Below are positions 8,828-17,995 of a stretch of 64,000 nt of DNA, one piece after another; within the stretch, counting starts at the first letter, position 1; every line of letters begins with the position of its first letter. A program made the position numbers and the translations under genes. The notes beneath the pieces were generated by a model, which saw only the letters and a program-made list of their open reading frames with translations, did no database searches and had not been told where the DNA came from. Source of the DNA: an uncultured Williamsia sp. (GTDB lineage: Bacteria; Actinomycetota; Actinomycetes; Mycobacteriales; Mycobacteriaceae); the NCBI RefSeq assembly GCF_947494875.1, contig NZ_CANLWM010000002.1:558001-622000 (forward strand), written 5' to 3'.

Positions 8828-10096
8828 ATGACGGGCACGGGCATCACCGACGCGCGAGACGCGCTCCGCGACGTGATGGCCGTGCTCGCTGATCTTCCCG
8901 CTGCCGGTGATGAGACCGAGGCGATCGACCTGATCTCGCTCGCGGAGTCGGTGAAGTCTTCATGTGCCGCTGTTCAGGCCGAGCAGACCTTGCGGCTGCT
9001 GCAGCTACGGTCGGCGGCGGAGGCCGAGCGGGGCATCCCGATCGAGCGACGGTGCCGAGGCTTGTCGGCGGAGGTCGCGTTGGCGCGGCGGGTGTCAGGC
9101 AATGCCGGCGGTCGGTATCTCGGGTTCGCCCGCGCGATGGGCGAGATGCCGAACACGTTCGCCCGCCTCCGCGACGGCTCGTTGTCGGAGTGGCGGGCGA
9201 CGATCCTGGTCCGGGAAACCGGCTATCTGCAGGTCGAGGACCGTCGGATCATCGACCACGCGCTCTGTGCCGATGCCGCGACGCTCGACGGGGTCGGTGA
9301 CCGGGCGCTGGAGGCGCTGGCGAAGCAGATCGCCTACCAGCGTGACCCGCAGGCGGTGGTGGATCGCAATGCCGCGGCGCCGAGGGATCGTCGGGTGTCG
9401 ATGCGGCCGAAACCCGATGCCATGGTGCAACTCTCCGCGCTGCTGCCCATGAAAGCCGGCATCGCCGCCTTCGCCGCGATCAAGCAGCACGCGGACGGGC
9501 TCGTCGGGGACGGTGACCGTACCCACGCCCAGATCATGGCCGACACCGTCGTCGAGCGACTCACGGGCAAGGCCCGTGCCGAGGACCTTCCGGTCGCGGT
9601 GGATGTGGTCGTATCTGCCGATGTTCTCGTCGGAGATGCCAGTGCCGCGGCGGAGGTCCCGGGCTACGGGCTGATCCCGGCCGACACGGCACGGGACCTG
9701 ATCGCCAATGCCCTCGACGCCGACGCACTGGTCACGCTACGGCGTCTGTTCGCGGCACCCGACTCCGGTGCGCTCGTCGCGATGGAGTCGAAGGCCAGGA
9801 TCTTCCCGTCCGGCCTGCGTCGCTTCATCACCCGCCGCGACATCTCGTGTCGCTTCCCCTACTGCGACACCCCGATCGCCGAGATCGACCACGCCCACCC
9901 CCACCACGACGGCGGTCCCACCGACGCCCTCAACGGGCTCGGCGAATGCCGCACCCACAACCGGCAGAAAGAGAGCCCCGGCTGGCAGTTCACGACCGCG
10001 CTCGACCACGACGGCACCCACGAAGCCCTCATCCGAACACCCACCGGACACGAACACCGCTCCCGCGCACCCGCGCCACGGAATACCGCGGCGTGA
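8828..10096 (+). CDS. DUF222/HNH endonuclease domain protein (REP13E12-like)
   Basis: 422 residues. The N-terminal two thirds match the alpha-helical DUF222 domain common in Mycobacteriales (13E12 family). The C-terminus is an HNH motif: CRFPYCDTPIAEIDHAHPHH followed by the Asn-rich GLGECRTHNRQK. The family is usually multicopy and mobile-looking; its function is unknown and nuclease activity is predicted only. The ATG at 8828 has no Shine-Dalgarno, but a -10-like TACACA (8815-8820) ends 7 nt upstream, which suggests a leaderless transcript. The C-terminal tail is Arg/Pro-rich. It converges on the ferredoxin reductase gene with a 10-nt gap. Confidence 0.85.
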   Translation: MTGTGITDARDALRDVMAVLADLPAAGDETEAIDLISLAESVKSSCAAVQAEQTLRLLQLRSAAEAERGIPIERRCRGLSAEVALARRVSGNAGGRYLGFARAMGEMPNTFARLRDGSLSEWRATILVRETGYLQVEDRRIIDHALCADAATLDGVGDRALEALAKQIAYQRDPQAVVDRNAAAPRDRRVSMRPKPDAMVQLSALLPMKAGIAAFAAIKQHADGLVGDGDRTHAQIMADTVVERLTGKARAEDLPVAVDVVVSADVLVGDASAAAEVPGYGLIPADTARDLIANALDADALVTLRRLFAAPDSGALVAMESKARIFPSGLRRFITRRDISCRFPYCDTPIAEIDHAHPHHDGGPTDALNGLGECRTHNRQKESPGWQFTTALDHDGTHEALIRTPTGHEHRSRAPAPRNTAA

Positions 10097-10106
10097 GGGG
10101 ACCCGA

Positions 10107-11336
10107 TCAGCTCTGTTGCAGGAGTTCTGAGATCGGCGGGGCGTCGGCAACGGTCTTGCGCATCTTCATCACCGCGCCGGCCCGCCCGGCGCCGACGACG
10201 CCGGTCAGCTTCCCGTCGCGGCTGAAGTAGGCGAGGAACTTCTCGCCGTCCTCGTCGACGACGTGGATGTCGTCGTCGGCGGTCGGCGTGCCCAGGCACT
10301 GGATCTTCACGTCGAACTGGTCGGTCCAGAAGTAGTGCACCGCGGGAGCACTCGCCGCCTTGTCGGTGCCGACGATGACGTCGGCGAGGATCTTCGCCTG
10401 CTCGACGGTGTGGTTCCAGTGCTCCACGCGACGCCCGAACTCACCCGACTCGTCTGCCCAGTTGGCCACGTCGCCCAGCGCGAAGACGTCCGCCGCGGAG
10501 GTGCGACCGGAGCTGTCGCAGGAGATCCCGCCGCCGACCGACCGGTCCGCCAGCGTGAGTCCCACCGACTCCGCGAGCCCCGTGATCGGGATGGACCCGA
10601 TACCGAGTACGACGAGGTCGGCGTCGAGGGTCGAGTCGTCGTCGAGGACGACACCGCGGACCGCGCCGTCGTCGACGGTCAGGCCGCTGACCCCGACACC
10701 GGTCCGCACCGTGACGCCGCGGTCGGTGTGCATCTTCTCCACGCGGGCACCGATCTCCGGGCCGAGCGCAGCGTGCAGCACCGACGGGGCCGGCTCCACG
10801 ATCGTCACCTGGGCACCGACGGACGACAGGCTCGCCGCCGTCTCACACCCGATGAACCCGGCACCGACCACGACGATCCGGACACCGTCGCGGAGCTCCT
10901 CCCGCAACGCCGACACGTCGTCGGCGGTACGGACGACGTGGACCCCGGAGAGCTCCGCGACGGAGTCGGCGTCCTGGCCGTCCAGGACGTCGTCGGGGAG
11001 GAAACGGGGGTCGAGGCCGGTGGCCAGGACGAGTGACTCGAACGCGAGCGTCTCACCCGACCCGACGGAGGCGGTGTGGCCGTCGAGGTCGACGGCGGTC
11101 ACCTCGGTGTCGAGGAGGAGTGCGATGTGGTTGTCGTCGTACCACTCCCGCGGCTTCAGCTCCACCGGCCCGCGCTCGCCGCGCAGCACCGCCTTCGACA
11201 GTGGCGGGCGATCGTAGGGCAGATGGGGTTCCTTCCCCACGAGCGTGACGGGGTCGGAGTACCCGGCCTGCCGCAGGTTCTCGGCGAGTCGCACACCGCC
11301 GAGACCTGCACCCACGATCACCACACCAGCGCCCAT
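10107..11336 (-). CDS. FAD-dependent ferredoxin/rubredoxin reductase (class I, P450 electron donor type)
   Basis: NAD(P)H-dependent flavoprotein of 409 residues in the putidaredoxin/rhodocoxin reductase family. It passes electrons to small ferredoxins or rubredoxins that serve P450s or alkane hydroxylases. It shows two dinucleotide-binding folds: VVIVGAGLGGVRLAENLRQ near the N-terminus for FAD and IVVVGAGFIGCETAASLSSV in the middle for NAD(P). YDRPPLSK, LVLATGLDPR and the FAD-contact VFALGDVANW are typical. The ATG at 11336 follows a GAAGGAA Shine-Dalgarno. It is a candidate reductase for the [3Fe-4S] ferredoxin and CYP51 at 61-63 kb, which have no reductase beside them. Confidence 0.88.
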   Translation of the reverse strand: MGAGVVIVGAGLGGVRLAENLRQAGYSDPVTLVGKEPHLPYDRPPLSKAVLRGERGPVELKPREWYDDNHIALLLDTEVTAVDLDGHTASVGSGETLAFESLVLATGLDPRFLPDDVLDGQDADSVAELSGVHVVRTADDVSALREELRDGVRIVVVGAGFIGCETAASLSSVGAQVTIVEPAPSVLHAALGPEIGARVEKMHTDRGVTVRTGVGVSGLTVDDGAVRGVVLDDDSTLDADLVVLGIGSIPITGLAESVGLTLADRSVGGGISCDSSGRTSAADVFALGDVANWADESGEFGRRVEHWNHTVEQAKILADVIVGTDKAASAPAVHYFWTDQFDVKIQCLGTPTADDDIHVVDEDGEKFLAYFSRDGKLTGVVGAGRAGAVMKMRKTVADAPPISELLQQS

Positions 11337-11391
11337 CGGCCCACGTTCCTTCTCGTCTCGGCACAACCGCTTCGTCGAGGCGCTGACCGCG

Positions 11392-12051
11392 TCATCCGCC
11401 CGCACCCACGGGGTGGAGATCGGCGAGTCGCCACGTGCCGTCGACTCTACGCATGACCGCCCACCGGGCGATCGAGGCCACGGAGCCGTCCGGGGCCACA
11501 CCCGGGATCGACACCCGCAGTGCGCCGTAGACGAGCACCCGCGCGGTGTCGCCGTCCACGGCGGCGACACCGACCGCCTGGACCGCGGCCTGCTGCGTCG
11601 CGGAGGTCGCCACCGCACCGGGCAGAGCCGCGTCCGGGCCCTGACTGCGGAGGTCGGCCAGTGCGGTGTCGGTGAGCATGGGGGTCAGCGCACGCAGCCG
11701 TGCCGCCACCGCTTCCGCAGCGCCGGCGCCGGGGGCGACGGTCAGGTAGTCGGTGACCACCGCGGCCGTCCGCTCGCGCAGTGCGCCGTCGTCGTCCCTG
11801 CCGACTGGACGCGGAACGAGCACCGCGACGGCGATCGCGCCGGCCAGCGCCACCACCGCCACACCGGTCAGCGCGGCGTCCACCCGACGAGCCGGACCCG
11901 ACGATCGCGTCGCGACGAGACCGAGCCCGACCACCAGGCCGACGAGCGCGACGGCCGGGGGGATGATCCATCCCGGTGCTCCGAGGACCCAGACCACCGC
12001 GGCCAGGCCCGCGAGCGCCGCGACCGCGACGACCGACCGGATCGCCGTCAT
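11392..12051 (-). CDS. Three-TM membrane protein with extracytoplasmic domain, Mce-associated-like
   Basis: 219 residues, function unknown. Three hydrophobic segments are seen: SVVAVAALAGLAAVVWVLG (6-24), a second near 28-48, and ALTGVAVVALAGAIAVAVLV (60-79). They are followed by a soluble domain of about 140 residues rich in Ala, Val and Thr. The order of one or more TM helices followed by an NTF2-like outer domain recalls Mce-associated (Mas) membrane proteins, but no mce genes lie here. The ATG overlaps the stop of the upstream gene (ATGA). It is the last of four co-transcribed genes, and its layout matches the gene at 12683. Confidence 0.8.
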   Translation of the reverse strand: MTAIRSVVAVAALAGLAAVVWVLGAPGWIIPPAVALVGLVVGLGLVATRSSGPARRVDAALTGVAVVALAGAIAVAVLVPRPVGRDDDGALRERTAAVVTDYLTVAPGAGAAEAVAARLRALTPMLTDTALADLRSQGPDAALPGAVATSATQQAAVQAVGVAAVDGDTARVLVYGALRVSIPGVAPDGSVASIARWAVMRRVDGTWRLADLHPVGAGG

Positions 12052-12686
12052 CGCAGGGCCACCTGTCCGACGACCCAGACGTCGCCCTCGCGGATCATGG
12101 TCACGCTCAGCACGATCCGTCGATCCCCCACGCTTCCACCGACCAGCTGCGGCGCCGTCGTCTCCGCGACGACGAGCACGTCGACCGGCCCGCCTGTCGG
12201 CACCGAACCCCCGACGACACCGGCCGCCGCGACCTGACCGGTCCCCGTTCCACCGAGCGACGCCACCGCCGATTCGATCGCGGGACCGGCGGCATCGATG
12301 CGCCGGCGGTAGTCGCCGCCGCTGACCGCGCGCGCCGCATCGAGGTACGCCTGAGGGCGGGCGGGGTCGGCGGTGAGGATGGTGGCGACGGCGTTCGATG
12401 CCGACCGCACCACCTCGTCCGCCGGTCCGGCACCGCTCTGCCCGTGCAGGACCACAGCCGCCACCGCGGCACCGATCGCACCGATCACGCCGAGCGCCGC
12501 TGAGCCCACGACGACCCGCCCGGCACCCCTCGGACGGGATCGGTTGCTGGCCAGTCGTTCCCGCGCCGCGTCCACCGCAGCCTCTGCGGCTGTCACCCGG
12601 GCACGTGCCGTTGCGAGCCGGTGCGATTCCTTGTCCTCCCCGCCGTCGGCACGGGCACCCGGATCCGTGGCCGCGTCGTCGCTCAC
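12048..12686 (-). CDS. Single-TM coiled-coil membrane protein, Mce-associated-like
   Basis: 212 residues, function unknown. The N-terminus is hydrophilic and acidic (SDDAATDPGARADGGEDKES), then a predicted coiled coil (ATARARVTAAEAAVDAARER), one TM helix near 54-76 (VGSAALGVIGAIGAAVAAVV) and an outer domain of about 130 residues. The GTG at 12686 is chosen because it forms a GTGA overlap with the stop of the preceding gene; a longer frame upstream is Arg/Gly-rich. It pairs with 11392-12051, as the similar gene 13300 pairs with 12683. Cytoplasmic N-terminus and extracytoplasmic C-terminus are inferred from charge. Confidence 0.8.
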   Translation of the reverse strand: MSDDAATDPGARADGGEDKESHRLATARARVTAAEAAVDAARERLASNRSRPRGAGRVVVGSAALGVIGAIGAAVAAVVLHGQSGAGPADEVVRSASNAVATILTADPARPQAYLDAARAVSGGDYRRRIDAAGPAIESAVASLGGTGTGQVAAAGVVGGSVPTGGPVDVLVVAETTAPQLVGGSVGDRRIVLSVTMIREGDVWVVGQVALR

Positions 12687-13303
12687 CGAACCACCTGCAG
12701 CGTCGCGACCGCCCAGCGTCCCGCGACGCGGCGCAGGTCCGCCGTCACGGCGCGCGTGGACGTCGCACCGTCGACGGTGACCTCGATCAGGGCGACCACG
12801 CCGACGGAGTCCGCGGTCGCGTCCGCGACAGCGGTCTGGATCGGGCGGCACACGGCGTCTCCGCCGACCGCCCCGAGAACCGTCGTCCCCGACCGCAACC
12901 GGTCGGCGAGGTCACCGGTCGCAGCCGCCGCCGCGGCTGCCGCGCGCGCGGGTGTGCCGCGGTCGATCACCCGACAGATGGTCGGGCCACCGACCCTGCC
13001 GACATCGCTCTGGGCGGCGGCCACCGACCGCGCGTCTGACCGTGCGTGGATCGCGGCCCCGAGCAGTCCTCCGGCCGCCGCGACCACGACGAGGCACACC
13101 GCCGCGGCGACGACACCGTCCGATGGCCGCACCACCCGGATCACCCAGATGGCCACGGCCGCAGCCACGGTCGACGTCACCAGCAGCGACACCCACCACG
13201 CAGGCGTACCGACCACCACCGCGAGCAGGGCGACGAGCGCGACCGCCACCAGGATGCCGACGCCGCCGGACCAGACGGTGGCGATCCGCCGGACCACGGT
13301 CAC
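12683..13303 (-). CDS. Three-TM membrane protein with extracytoplasmic domain, Mce-associated-like
   Basis: 206 residues, function unknown. TM segments near 13-32 (GGVGILVAVALVALLAVVVG), 37-56 and 64-88 precede a soluble domain with Cys residues (TICRVIDRG and DAVCRPIQT) that could form an outer disulfide. It ends in GRWAVATLQVVR, similar to the end of Mas-type NTF2-like domains. ATGA overlap upstream and GTGA overlap downstream show tight coupling. It resembles 11392-12051 in layout and length. Confidence 0.8.
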   Translation of the reverse strand: MTVVRRIATVWSGGVGILVAVALVALLAVVVGTPAWWVSLLVTSTVAAAVAIWVIRVVRPSDGVVAAAVCLVVVAAAGGLLGAAIHARSDARSVAAAQSDVGRVGGPTICRVIDRGTPARAAAAAAAATGDLADRLRSGTTVLGAVGGDAVCRPIQTAVADATADSVGVVALIEVTVDGATSTRAVTADLRRVAGRWAVATLQVVR

Positions 13304-13881
13304 GGGAGGAGTCCCACGGCGGCGAGCTTCAGGCGACCGTCGTCGGGAGCGACGTCGACGACGAGCCGCAGCCGCCGGGGGTCCGAGTCCCCCGCCGCCG
13401 CTCCGGTGCGGCGGGTGGTGAGCACCGCGGTGACGAGAACCGATGCGTCACTCCCGCGCCGGTCGGCCAGTGCGACGCCGTCGACGGCGCCGACGGTCTG
13501 GGTCCCGAGCCGGGCCACGACAGCACTCCACGAGCCACTCGACTGCGCGAACTCGTCGCGGAACTCCCCTGTCGCGTCGTCGAGGATCCGACCAGCCCGA
13601 TCAGGGTCACGCGCGTCCGGGGTCAGCAGCGGGACCACCAGTGACCGCGCCGCGGCGAGGATCTCGGCGTCACCGGTGACGGTGGTCGTCATCCGCCGCC
13701 CGACCACCGCACCGGCGGCCACGGCCAGAGCCAGCACCACGACGAGCGCGGCGACCGACCACCGGTGCGGAGGCGATGTCGTCCGGGTGCCCTCGAGTCG
13801 GGCGAGGTCGGTCCGAGCCGACCGCAGTTCCGCCTGCGCCGCGCGCAGGGCGCGACGGGCCTGCCGCCTGTCCGATCCCAC
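13300..13881 (-). CDS. Single-TM coiled-coil membrane protein, Mce-associated-like
   Basis: 193 residues, function unknown. It has an N-terminal charged coiled coil (RRALRAAQAELRSARTDLAR, about 9-28), one TM helix near 43-62 (AALVVVLALAVAAGAVVG) and an outer domain of about 130 residues ending in a hydrophobic strand. The GTG at 13881 follows a strong GGAGG Shine-Dalgarno (complement of 13886-13890). It is the first of the four membrane genes and begins 79 nt after the stop of the nSTAND-WD40 gene on the same strand, so it may be co-transcribed with it. Confidence 0.8.
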   Translation of the reverse strand: MGSDRRQARRALRAAQAELRSARTDLARLEGTRTTSPPHRWSVAALVVVLALAVAAGAVVGRRMTTTVTGDAEILAAARSLVVPLLTPDARDPDRAGRILDDATGEFRDEFAQSSGSWSAVVARLGTQTVGAVDGVALADRRGSDASVLVTAVLTTRRTGAAAGDSDPRRLRLVVDVAPDDGRLKLAAVGLLP

Positions 13882-13960
13882 GCCTCACCTCCGTCGACCG
13901 CGTCGACGTCACCCTCGCGCGGTCCCGCACATCGTAGGTGTCACACCGATCGGGACGGCC

Positions 13961-16900
13961 TCAGGCACACGGCGGCTGGTAGGGCATGCCCGGGACGTAG
14001 AGACTCCACTCGTCGCGGGAGATCGGGTCGGTGTCGATGCGGCACGCGGCGTTCACGACCCGGGACACGTCCGTGTCCCAGGACCCGACGACACCCGCCG
14101 CGCCGGTGGCCAACACCTGGTCGTCGCCCGGCCCGAATTGGACGTCGTAGATGCGGCCGGGGAACGCCTGCAGACGCTCCGAGGCGATCGGGCGGCGGGG
14201 GTCGCGGACATCCCACAGCCAGACACGTCCGTCGGCCCCGCCCGCCGCGACGCGCGTGCCGTCGCGGGAGAACGTGGCGCCGTAGACCGAGCCCGTCGGG
14301 CCCACGAGGTCGGCGACGACGCGCGGTGAGGACCGGTTCGAGATGTCCAGCAGCTTCACCTGGTTGATCGCCGAACTGGCGACGATGTGCCGGCCGTCGG
14401 GCGAGAACCGGGACGCCAGCGCCCCCGACTCGAAGACCTTCGTCTTCGACAGCACCCGGACGTCGGTCGGGTCGGAGACGTCGACGAGATCGATGAAACC
14501 GTTGACGGTCGAGACGACCGCCGTCCGGTCGTCGGGCGACATCGACGTCCACGCGATCCCGTCGCCGACGTCGACCGCACCCGTGCGGCGCGGTGCGCGC
14601 GGGTCCGACACGTCGATCACCGGGAGCTGCGACGACAACGTCGACCCCGCGACCGCCACCTTCGTGCGGTCGCTGACGGCGACGGTCTCGATGAGCCGGC
14701 CCGGTGTGACGTCGATGGGCGGGGAGATGACGGCGGCCCGCGTGGGATCGGAGACGTCGGCGAGATACATGCGCCCGTCGACCGTGCCCGCGGCGACCAG
14801 ACGGGCGTCCCGCGTCATGTCCAGTGAGGTGAAGGCCTCACCGGGCGGTGGGGACACGTTCGGACCCGCACGTTGCAGCCCGGCGGTCGGGTCGATCCGC
14901 CACTGCGAGAACCCACCGTTCGCGTCGGAGTTGCTGACCGTGAACCGGGGGCCGTCGGCCTGGAACGCGAACTGGAAAGTGTTCTTCGGCCCGGCCCGTA
15001 CGGAGTACTGACGCGGCGGCCACACCGCGACCGACCCGTCGCCGCCCGAGGTGACGACATTGTTCCCCGCGAAGTCGGCCTGCGACACCGTGTTCCCGAC
15101 GCGGAGCGCCTGCGGCGGGGTCCCGTTCACGAGGTCGTAGACCCGGGCGGTGTCGTCGCTGCTCGATCCGACCAGATGGGTGCCGTCGTCGCTGTAGGCG
15201 ACGCCGTTCACATAGCTCCCGAAGTCGGTGTAGTCCGCGGTGAGTGTCGGCCGCGTCGGGTCGGCCATCGAGTAGGTCTTGATGTCGCGACTCTTCAGCG
15301 CCAGGGCGAGCTCGCCGGTCCGCGGAGAGAAGTCGCCGTCGTCGGCGCTGACGTTCGCCGAGCCCGGCAGCGGGATCGTCGACAGGGGCCGGATGCGATC
15401 TGGCTCGACGGCGCTGATGTCGACACGCTGGAGCGCGCTGGCGCTCGCGAGGATCCGCCCGTCCCGACTGAAGGCGACCATGGTGGCCGATCCGACGAAG
15501 GAGGGCGGGACGGCGAGCGGCACCCAGCGGTCCTGTCCGTCACGACGGAAGACCACGACGCCGGGCCCGTCCTGGGCGAGAGCGATCAGCCGACCGGTGG
15601 GATCGACGGCGACGTCGGTGACCGACGTCGTCACGCGCGGTACGTCCGAGAGCGCACGGGGCGTCGTCGGGTCGCGCACGTCCCAGGCCGCGAGGCCATC
15701 GGTGCCCACCGCCCACAGCGTCGACCCGTCCGGGGAGAACTTCACGCCGACCAGCCGTTGGTCGTCGCTGGCCGTGCCGACCGTGGCGACGGACGGGGAG
15801 AGGCCCGTCGGGGTGAGTCGGAACAGTCGCACGCGGTGGTCCGACGAGGCGGCTGCGACGAACGTCCCGTCGGGCGACACCGCCAGTCCGACGCCGCCTC
15901 CGGCGGTGGCGCGACGGGCCGGGATGGGGCCGGACGTCAGGTCGAGCAGGGCCGAGCGCGCCTCGATGGTCGGCGAGAGCTTGTAGGCGACCAGCGCCAG
16001 CTGCAACGCCAGCGCCGGGTTGCGCGTCCGCTGCTCGTCGGCGACGTTCGCCAGACGCGCCGACGTCGCGTCGAGTCGACTGCGCTCCGCGGCGTTGCGT
16101 TGGGAGACGGCATCCGACCGCGCGATCACGGCGAGCACCGCCGCGACCAGCGCGACGACGGCGAAGAGGCATGCCGCGACGGTGATCAGTCGCATCCTGC
16201 GGGCCTGGCGCTTCCCGCGGTCGGCGATGTGGTCGCGCCGTGCCACGGCGCGGTCGAGGTATCTCCGCTGCTCGGCGGTGATGCGTGTCGCGTTCTCCGG
16301 GGAGTCGGCGAACTCGGTGAAGAGGTCGAGGCGGCCGCCGAGGGGCAGCAGTTCGGGTGCCTCGTCGCCGTCGACCCAGAGCTCGACCGCCGCCTGCAGG
16401 CGACGGGCGATGAGGAGTTGGTCGCGGTCCTCGTCGATCCAGCGCATCAGTCGCGGCCATGCCGACAGCAACGCCTCGTGCGCGATCTCGGCGTGCGTCT
16501 CCGACACCGACACCAGGCGCGCGGCGGCGAACCGGTCCAGCACCCCGGCCGCACGGCGCTCACGGACGTCACGCTTGGCGTCCGGCTTGTCCGGCGGCGG
16601 GACCCCCAGCTCGCCCAGGGGCGCCCGGCGGCGAGAGGTGCTGTCGTCGTCGACCATGGTCATCGCCAGGAGCTGGCGACGGGCCACCATCTTCTCGGCG
16701 TAGTCGAGCTCGCCGTAGACGCGTTCGGCGGTCTGCTCGACGGCGCCGCGGATCCGGCCGGTCGCGACGTAGTCGGCGACGGTGAGCGTCCGCTTGTTCG
16801 AGCGCGTCCACGTCGACAGCAGTGCGTGTGACAGCAGCGGCAGGGCACTGCCCAGACCGGCTGCGGTGAGCCCCGGACGGAGGTCGGCGATGAGCAGGTC

Positions 16901-17806
16901 GACGAGGTCGTCGGAGACGGTGAGCCCCTTGACCGCCGCGGGCCCGACGATCACGTCGTGGAGCTGCCCGTGATCGAGGGCCGGGACCAGCACCGTCGCG
17001 TTCTGCAGGGCGCGGGCGGCGCGCGGGTTCTCGGCGAGGACGCCGTAGTAGTCGGCGCGGATGGTGATGACCCCGAACGTCAGCTCCCGGCGCGACGCGG
17101 TGAACTCCGCCAGCGCGACGATCAGGTCCCGTCGCCTCTCGGTGTCGTTGACCGTGTACATCTCCTCGAACTGGTCGACGGCGATGAGCACGGGTCCGTC
17201 ACCCTCGGGCAACGACGCCACGGCCGACCGGAAGGACTCGACGGGATCGACGCCCGGCGTGAAGAGGATGTATCGCCACTCCTCGAACGGGCCCTCGCGG
17301 CCGATCTGGGCGAGCAGTCCCGCCCGCAGCACCGACGACTTGCCGGCCCCCGAGGGCCCGACGAGGGTGACGACGGGCAGCCGGTCGATCCCGGTGACGA
17401 TCGCGGTGGGCCGCTCCGCCTGTTCGAGGACGGTCTCGATCACGAGGTCGGTGACGTCGGCACGGCCGAAGAACACCGCGTGGTCGTCGACCTCGAACGG
17501 CGTGAACCCGCGGTACGGGGACGTCGCGAGGGCACCGTTGCGCGGCGCCTGGCGGCGTGCGCGGGCGGCCGCCTCGAGCCACTCGTCGTGCTCGCGCGTC
17601 TCGACGCCGATCGCCTCGAGCACGCGACGCAGCGCGTCCTCCATCTGTGACTGGGGCGCGTGTTGCCCGGAGAACCACCCGCCGACCGTCGCCGCGCTGG
17701 CGTTGGATCTGCCCGCGATCTCACGGATCGTGAGCCCCGCCATCGATTTCTGCTCGGTCAGGGCGCGCGCGAACTCCTCACGCGTCTCGACTGTCTCCGG
17801 CCGCAC
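13961..17806 (-). CDS. HTH-nSTAND1 NTPase with TM helix and WD40 propeller
   Basis: Signal-transducing ATPase of 1281 residues. Domains in order: XRE-like HTH (about 20-62); YRGFTPF (98-104) opening the nSTAND1 module; Walker A GPSGAGKSS (150-158); Walker B LIAVDQFEE (207-215); an arm region with IAHEALLSAWPRL (441-453); one TM helix (about 540-562); a short coiled coil; then WD40-like repeats (about 638-1255, with SPDG, ASSD and WDVRD motifs). The tail CRIDTDPISRDEW...YQPPC is typical of this actinobacterial family. STAND proteins act as ligand-triggered switches, and some nSTAND proteins sense phage. The ligand here is unknown. The GTG start at 17806 has GGAGGGG upstream. Four membrane-protein genes follow on the same strand. 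Confidence 0.9.
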   Translation of the reverse strand: MRPETVETREEFARALTEQKSMAGLTIREIAGRSNASAATVGGWFSGQHAPQSQMEDALRRVLEAIGVETREHDEWLEAAARARRQAPRNGALATSPYRGFTPFEVDDHAVFFGRADVTDLVIETVLEQAERPTAIVTGIDRLPVVTLVGPSGAGKSSVLRAGLLAQIGREGPFEEWRYILFTPGVDPVESFRSAVASLPEGDGPVLIAVDQFEEMYTVNDTERRRDLIVALAEFTASRRELTFGVITIRADYYGVLAENPRAARALQNATVLVPALDHGQLHDVIVGPAAVKGLTVSDDLVDLLIADLRPGLTAAGLGSALPLLSHALLSTWTRSNKRTLTVADYVATGRIRGAVEQTAERVYGELDYAEKMVARRQLLAMTMVDDDSTSRRRAPLGELGVPPPDKPDAKRDVRERRAAGVLDRFAAARLVSVSETHAEIAHEALLSAWPRLMRWIDEDRDQLLIARRLQAAVELWVDGDEAPELLPLGGRLDLFTEFADSPENATRITAEQRRYLDRAVARRDHIADRGKRQARRMRLITVAACLFAVVALVAAVLAVIARSDAVSQRNAAERSRLDATSARLANVADEQRTRNPALALQLALVAYKLSPTIEARSALLDLTSGPIPARRATAGGGVGLAVSPDGTFVAAASSDHRVRLFRLTPTGLSPSVATVGTASDDQRLVGVKFSPDGSTLWAVGTDGLAAWDVRDPTTPRALSDVPRVTTSVTDVAVDPTGRLIALAQDGPGVVVFRRDGQDRWVPLAVPPSFVGSATMVAFSRDGRILASASALQRVDISAVEPDRIRPLSTIPLPGSANVSADDGDFSPRTGELALALKSRDIKTYSMADPTRPTLTADYTDFGSYVNGVAYSDDGTHLVGSSSDDTARVYDLVNGTPPQALRVGNTVSQADFAGNNVVTSGGDGSVAVWPPRQYSVRAGPKNTFQFAFQADGPRFTVSNSDANGGFSQWRIDPTAGLQRAGPNVSPPPGEAFTSLDMTRDARLVAAGTVDGRMYLADVSDPTRAAVISPPIDVTPGRLIETVAVSDRTKVAVAGSTLSSQLPVIDVSDPRAPRRTGAVDVGDGIAWTSMSPDDRTAVVSTVNGFIDLVDVSDPTDVRVLSKTKVFESGALASRFSPDGRHIVASSAINQVKLLDISNRSSPRVVADLVGPTGSVYGATFSRDGTRVAAGGADGRVWLWDVRDPRRPIASERLQAFPGRIYDVQFGPGDDQVLATGAAGVVGSWDTDVSRVVNAACRIDTDPISRDEWSLYVPGMPYQPPCA

Positions 17807-17851
17807 GACAACCCCTCCACCTGGGCTTTCGCCCGTCCTCCGGTTGTACGA

Positions 17852-17869
17852 CGTACGGACCTCCGTACG
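17852..17869. promoter_or_regulatory. Inverted repeat between the nSTAND and LuxR-type genes
   Basis: CGTACGGA-CC-TCCGTACG is a perfect 8-bp inverted repeat with a 2-nt spacer. GTAC steps recur around it at 17846, 17853, 17865 and 17879, and the palindrome CCGTACGG occurs twice (17863-17870 and 17877-17884). It lies 46 nt upstream of the nSTAND GTG and 127 nt upstream of the divergent ATG at 17996. It is likely an operator for one of the two HTH proteins. That assignment is inference. Confidence 0.6.
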
Positions 17870-17995
17870 GACCTGGCCGTACGGGCCGCCACCGCTGGAG
17901 CACGCGCGCCCCGCCGGAGATAGTTCTTACATCGCACGCCTGTTCAGCTCGCGAGCAGGCACGCACAGGTCCCCCGACCGGAGGAAATCGTACCC

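Noticed and set aside
8828-10096. DUF222/HNH gene as an active mobile element
   Set aside because: No terminal repeats, target duplications or recombinase genes are seen around it.
14873-16831. A 652-codon plus-strand frame opposite the nSTAND gene
   Set aside because: It mirrors the WD40 and NTPase coding sequence; the product is Arg/Gly-rich with no motif or neighbour logic.
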